Part shown: piece by piece, positions 4,921 through 6,473 of the stretch | Numbering within the stretch: position 1 is the first letter of the stretch | Layout of the letters: every line of letters begins with the position of its first letter | Assembly: GCA_021805585.1 (NCBI GenBank) | Contig: JAJZEY010000475.1 | Location: 1-6,473 of the forward strand | Direction of reading: 5' to 3' | Length of the DNA stretch: 6,473 nt | DNA from: Planctomycetota bacterium | GTDB taxonomy: Bacteria; Planctomycetota; Phycisphaerae; WQYP01 | Translations under genes and position numbers: made by a program | Notes under the pieces: model-generated | Told to the model about the DNA's origin: nothing | Seen by the model: the letters and a program-made list of their open reading frames with translations, nothing else | Databases searched by the model: none

Positions 4921-6461
4921 CCGATTCACCGCCGTCGAAAATTGCCGCCCTTGAGCCTCTGGATTCATATAATCAGACCTTGGCCTCCCATGTGCATCCG
5001 GCGGACTGGATAAATCCCACCCCCCGGCCGCAATACGACCTTGTGGTTATCGGCGGAGGCACCGCCGGTCTTGTGACCGCCGCCGGCGCGGCGGGCCTCG
5101 GTGCGACGGTGGCGCTGATCGAACGTGAATTGCTTGGTGGCGACTGTCTGAATGTCGGGTGTGTGCCTTCCAAGGCTTTAATCCGCTCGGCGGCGGCCTT
5201 TGCGGATATCCGTTCCGTCGCTGAATTTGGCGTAAACGTAAATGGCGAGCCGACCGCCGATTTTTCCGCCGTCATGCGGCGGCTCCGTCGCCTGCGATCC
5301 GGCATAAGCGAACATGATTCGGCCGCCAGATTCCGTGCGCTTGGGGTGGATGTATTCCTCGGTTCAGGCCGCTTCACCGGGCGGCAGACGATTGAAGTCA
5401 ATTCCGGCATTCTGCGATTCAGACGGGCCGTGATTGCCACGGGTGCCCGTGCGGCGGTGTCGCCAATCCCCGGCCTGGAAGCCGCCGGGTTTCTTACCAA
5501 TGAGACCGTCTTTTCGCTTACGCAGCCGCCCCCGCGACTGGCCGTCATTGGTGCAGGCCCCATCGGCTGCGAACTTTCCCAGGCATTTGCCCGCCTGGGG
5601 TCAAAAGTGCATCTGCTTAGCGGCGGCCATCTGTTTCTGGCTGCCGAAGATCGCGATGCCGCCGATCGCGTGGAAGCCGCCCTGGTAAATGACGGTGTGG
5701 AGATTATTTCCGATCAGGCTATTTTGCGAATAGGGCCAACCGCGGACGGTCGAAAAGTGATTTATTTTTCCGGTCCGGGCAATATATCAAGCATTACCGT
5801 GGACGCGATTCTGGTGGCCACGGGCCGGACACCCAATTGCCAGGGGCTTAACCTGGAGGCGGCCGGTGTGGCCTGGGACCCGGTTAAAGGCGTACTGGTG
5901 GATGATTTTCTGCGAACGAAAAACAAAATGATTTACGCGGCCGGAGATGTCTGTTCCGCCTTTAAATTTACCCACGCCGCCGACGCCATGGCCCGGATTG
6001 TTTTGCGCAATGCGCTTTTCTTCGGGCGCGACCGGGTAAGCCATCTGATTATTCCGCACTGCACGTATACCGACCCGGAAGTGGCCGGCGTCGGACTGTC
6101 CGAGTCGCATCTAAAAAAGGCCGGCACCCGGTTCAAGACCATCCGGGTGGATATGAAATCGATGGACCGGGCGATTCTGGAAGGCCAGACCGACGGCTTT
6201 TTGAAGGTGCATCTGGCCGCCGGCAAAGATCGGATTCTTGGGGCGACACTGGTGGCCCGGCACGCCGGTGAAATGATTTCCGAGTTGGCCCTGGCCATGA
6301 CCGCGGGCCTGGGACTTTCCGCCGTGGCCAAAACCATTCACCCCTATCCCACGCAGTCGGAAATATTTAAACGAGCCGGGGACGCCTTCAGCCGCACGCG
6401 ACTGACCCCGCGCGCCGCCACAATTTTGCAAACCCTTATCAAAATGCGCCGCTGGATATAA
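4917..6461 (+). CDS. MerA-like FAD-dependent pyridine nucleotide oxidoreductase
   Basis: A 514-residue cytoplasmic flavoprotein whose ATG overlaps the preceding stop codon (ATGA), implying coupled translation. After a ~40-residue N-terminal extension comes the FAD-binding V-V-I-G-G-G-T-A-G (to Gly51). The redox-active disulfide follows in G-G-D-C77-L-N-V-G-C82-V-P-S-K, then the NAD(P)H-binding I-G-A-G-P-I-G-C-E (about 211-219), the second FAD motif I-Y-A-A-G-D-V (339-345) and the dimerisation domain. Near the end, I-H-P-Y-P-T-Q-S-E places Tyr477 where lipoamide and glutathione reductases carry the catalytic His; His475 and Glu482 flank it. MerA also has Tyr there. Unlike true mercuric reductase, there is no N-terminal heavy-metal domain and no C-terminal Cys pair (it ends M-R-R-W-I). 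Databases often label such proteins mercuric reductase or dihydrolipoyl dehydrogenase; neither activity is supported here. Its place behind arsS suggests a redox step on arsenicals or low-molecular thiols, which is inference. Confidence 0.92.
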   Translation: MTDSPPSKIAALEPLDSYNQTLASHVHPADWINPTPRPQYDLVVIGGGTAGLVTAAGAAGLGATVALIERELLGGDCLNVGCVPSKALIRSAAAFADIRSVAEFGVNVNGEPTADFSAVMRRLRRLRSGISEHDSAARFRALGVDVFLGSGRFTGRQTIEVNSGILRFRRAVIATGARAAVSPIPGLEAAGFLTNETVFSLTQPPPRLAVIGAGPIGCELSQAFARLGSKVHLLSGGHLFLAAEDRDAADRVEAALVNDGVEIISDQAILRIGPTADGRKVIYFSGPGNISSITVDAILVATGRTPNCQGLNLEAAGVAWDPVKGVLVDDFLRTKNKMIYAAGDVCSAFKFTHAADAMARIVLRNALFFGRDRVSHLIIPHCTYTDPEVAGVGLSESHLKKAGTRFKTIRVDMKSMDRAILEGQTDGFLKVHLAAGKDRILGATLVARHAGEMISELALAMTAGLGLSAVAKTIHPYPTQSEIFKRAGDAFSRTRLTPRAATILQTLIKMRRWI

Positions 6462-6473
6462 CGTGTGAAATTC

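Noticed and set aside
4917..6461. True mercuric reductase (MerA) or dihydrolipoyl dehydrogenase
   Set aside because: No heavy-metal-binding N-terminal domain, no C-terminal Cys pair, and the Lpd catalytic His position is Tyr.
1..6473. CRISPR array, tRNA or rRNA genes, insertion sequence
   Set aside because: No regularly spaced repeats, no cloverleaf-like segment, no transposase frame or terminal inverted repeats were seen on either strand.

Overview
This window reads as part of a bacterial organoarsenical (arsenosugar-type) biosynthesis locus. All recognisable genes are on the + strand. They are: the 3' end of an ArsM-like arsenic methyltransferase (2-415), a complete RIC/YtfE/ScdA-type di-iron iron-sulfur repair protein (982-1698), a complete ArsS-like radical SAM protein (2203-3234), a fused membrane protein joining a TVP38/TMEM64 (VTT, DedA-like) domain to a DUF547 domain (3307-4920), and a MerA-like FAD/disulfide-oxidoreductase-family flavoprotein (4917-6461). 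The phylum cannot be fixed from this sequence. The moderately GC-rich composition, long non-coding gaps and this set of neighbours recall planctomycete, verrucomicrobial or related environmental bacteria, but that is a guess from memory of similar gene sets.

Layout. The arsM fragment is followed by 566 bases with no convincing gene (416-981). That gap holds several inverted repeats and, near its end, a good sigma-70-like promoter in front of the RIC gene. A second gap of 504 bases (1699-2202) separates RIC from arsS; it also has no convincing gene, but has a candidate promoter about 90 bases before the arsS start. From arsS onward the genes are tightly packed: 72 bases, with an imperfect hairpin, lie between arsS and the VTT-DUF547 gene, and that gene overlaps the flavoprotein gene by 4 bases (ATGA). 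The last three genes are therefore probably one transcription unit, while RIC may be its own unit.

How the genes may work together. ArsM methylates trivalent arsenic, and ArsS is known to add a 5'-deoxyadenosyl group to the methylated arsenical, giving the precursor of arsenosugars. The flavoprotein is a candidate redox partner for arsenic or thiol chemistry. It keeps the CxxxxC redox motif but has Tyr where disulfide reductases carry the catalytic His, and it lacks the mercury-binding features of true MerA. The VTT domain belongs to a family that includes lipid scramblases, and DUF547 has no established reaction. RIC could protect the iron-sulfur clusters of ArsS, but this is inferred only from its position.

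The most unusual point is inside the fusion gene. At the domain junction there is an AGGAG-N8-ATG translation signal (4008-4023), followed by a stretch that looks like a lipoprotein signal peptide ending in a V-A-A-C lipobox. The DUF547 half therefore looks like a former, or still separately translated, lipoprotein gene.
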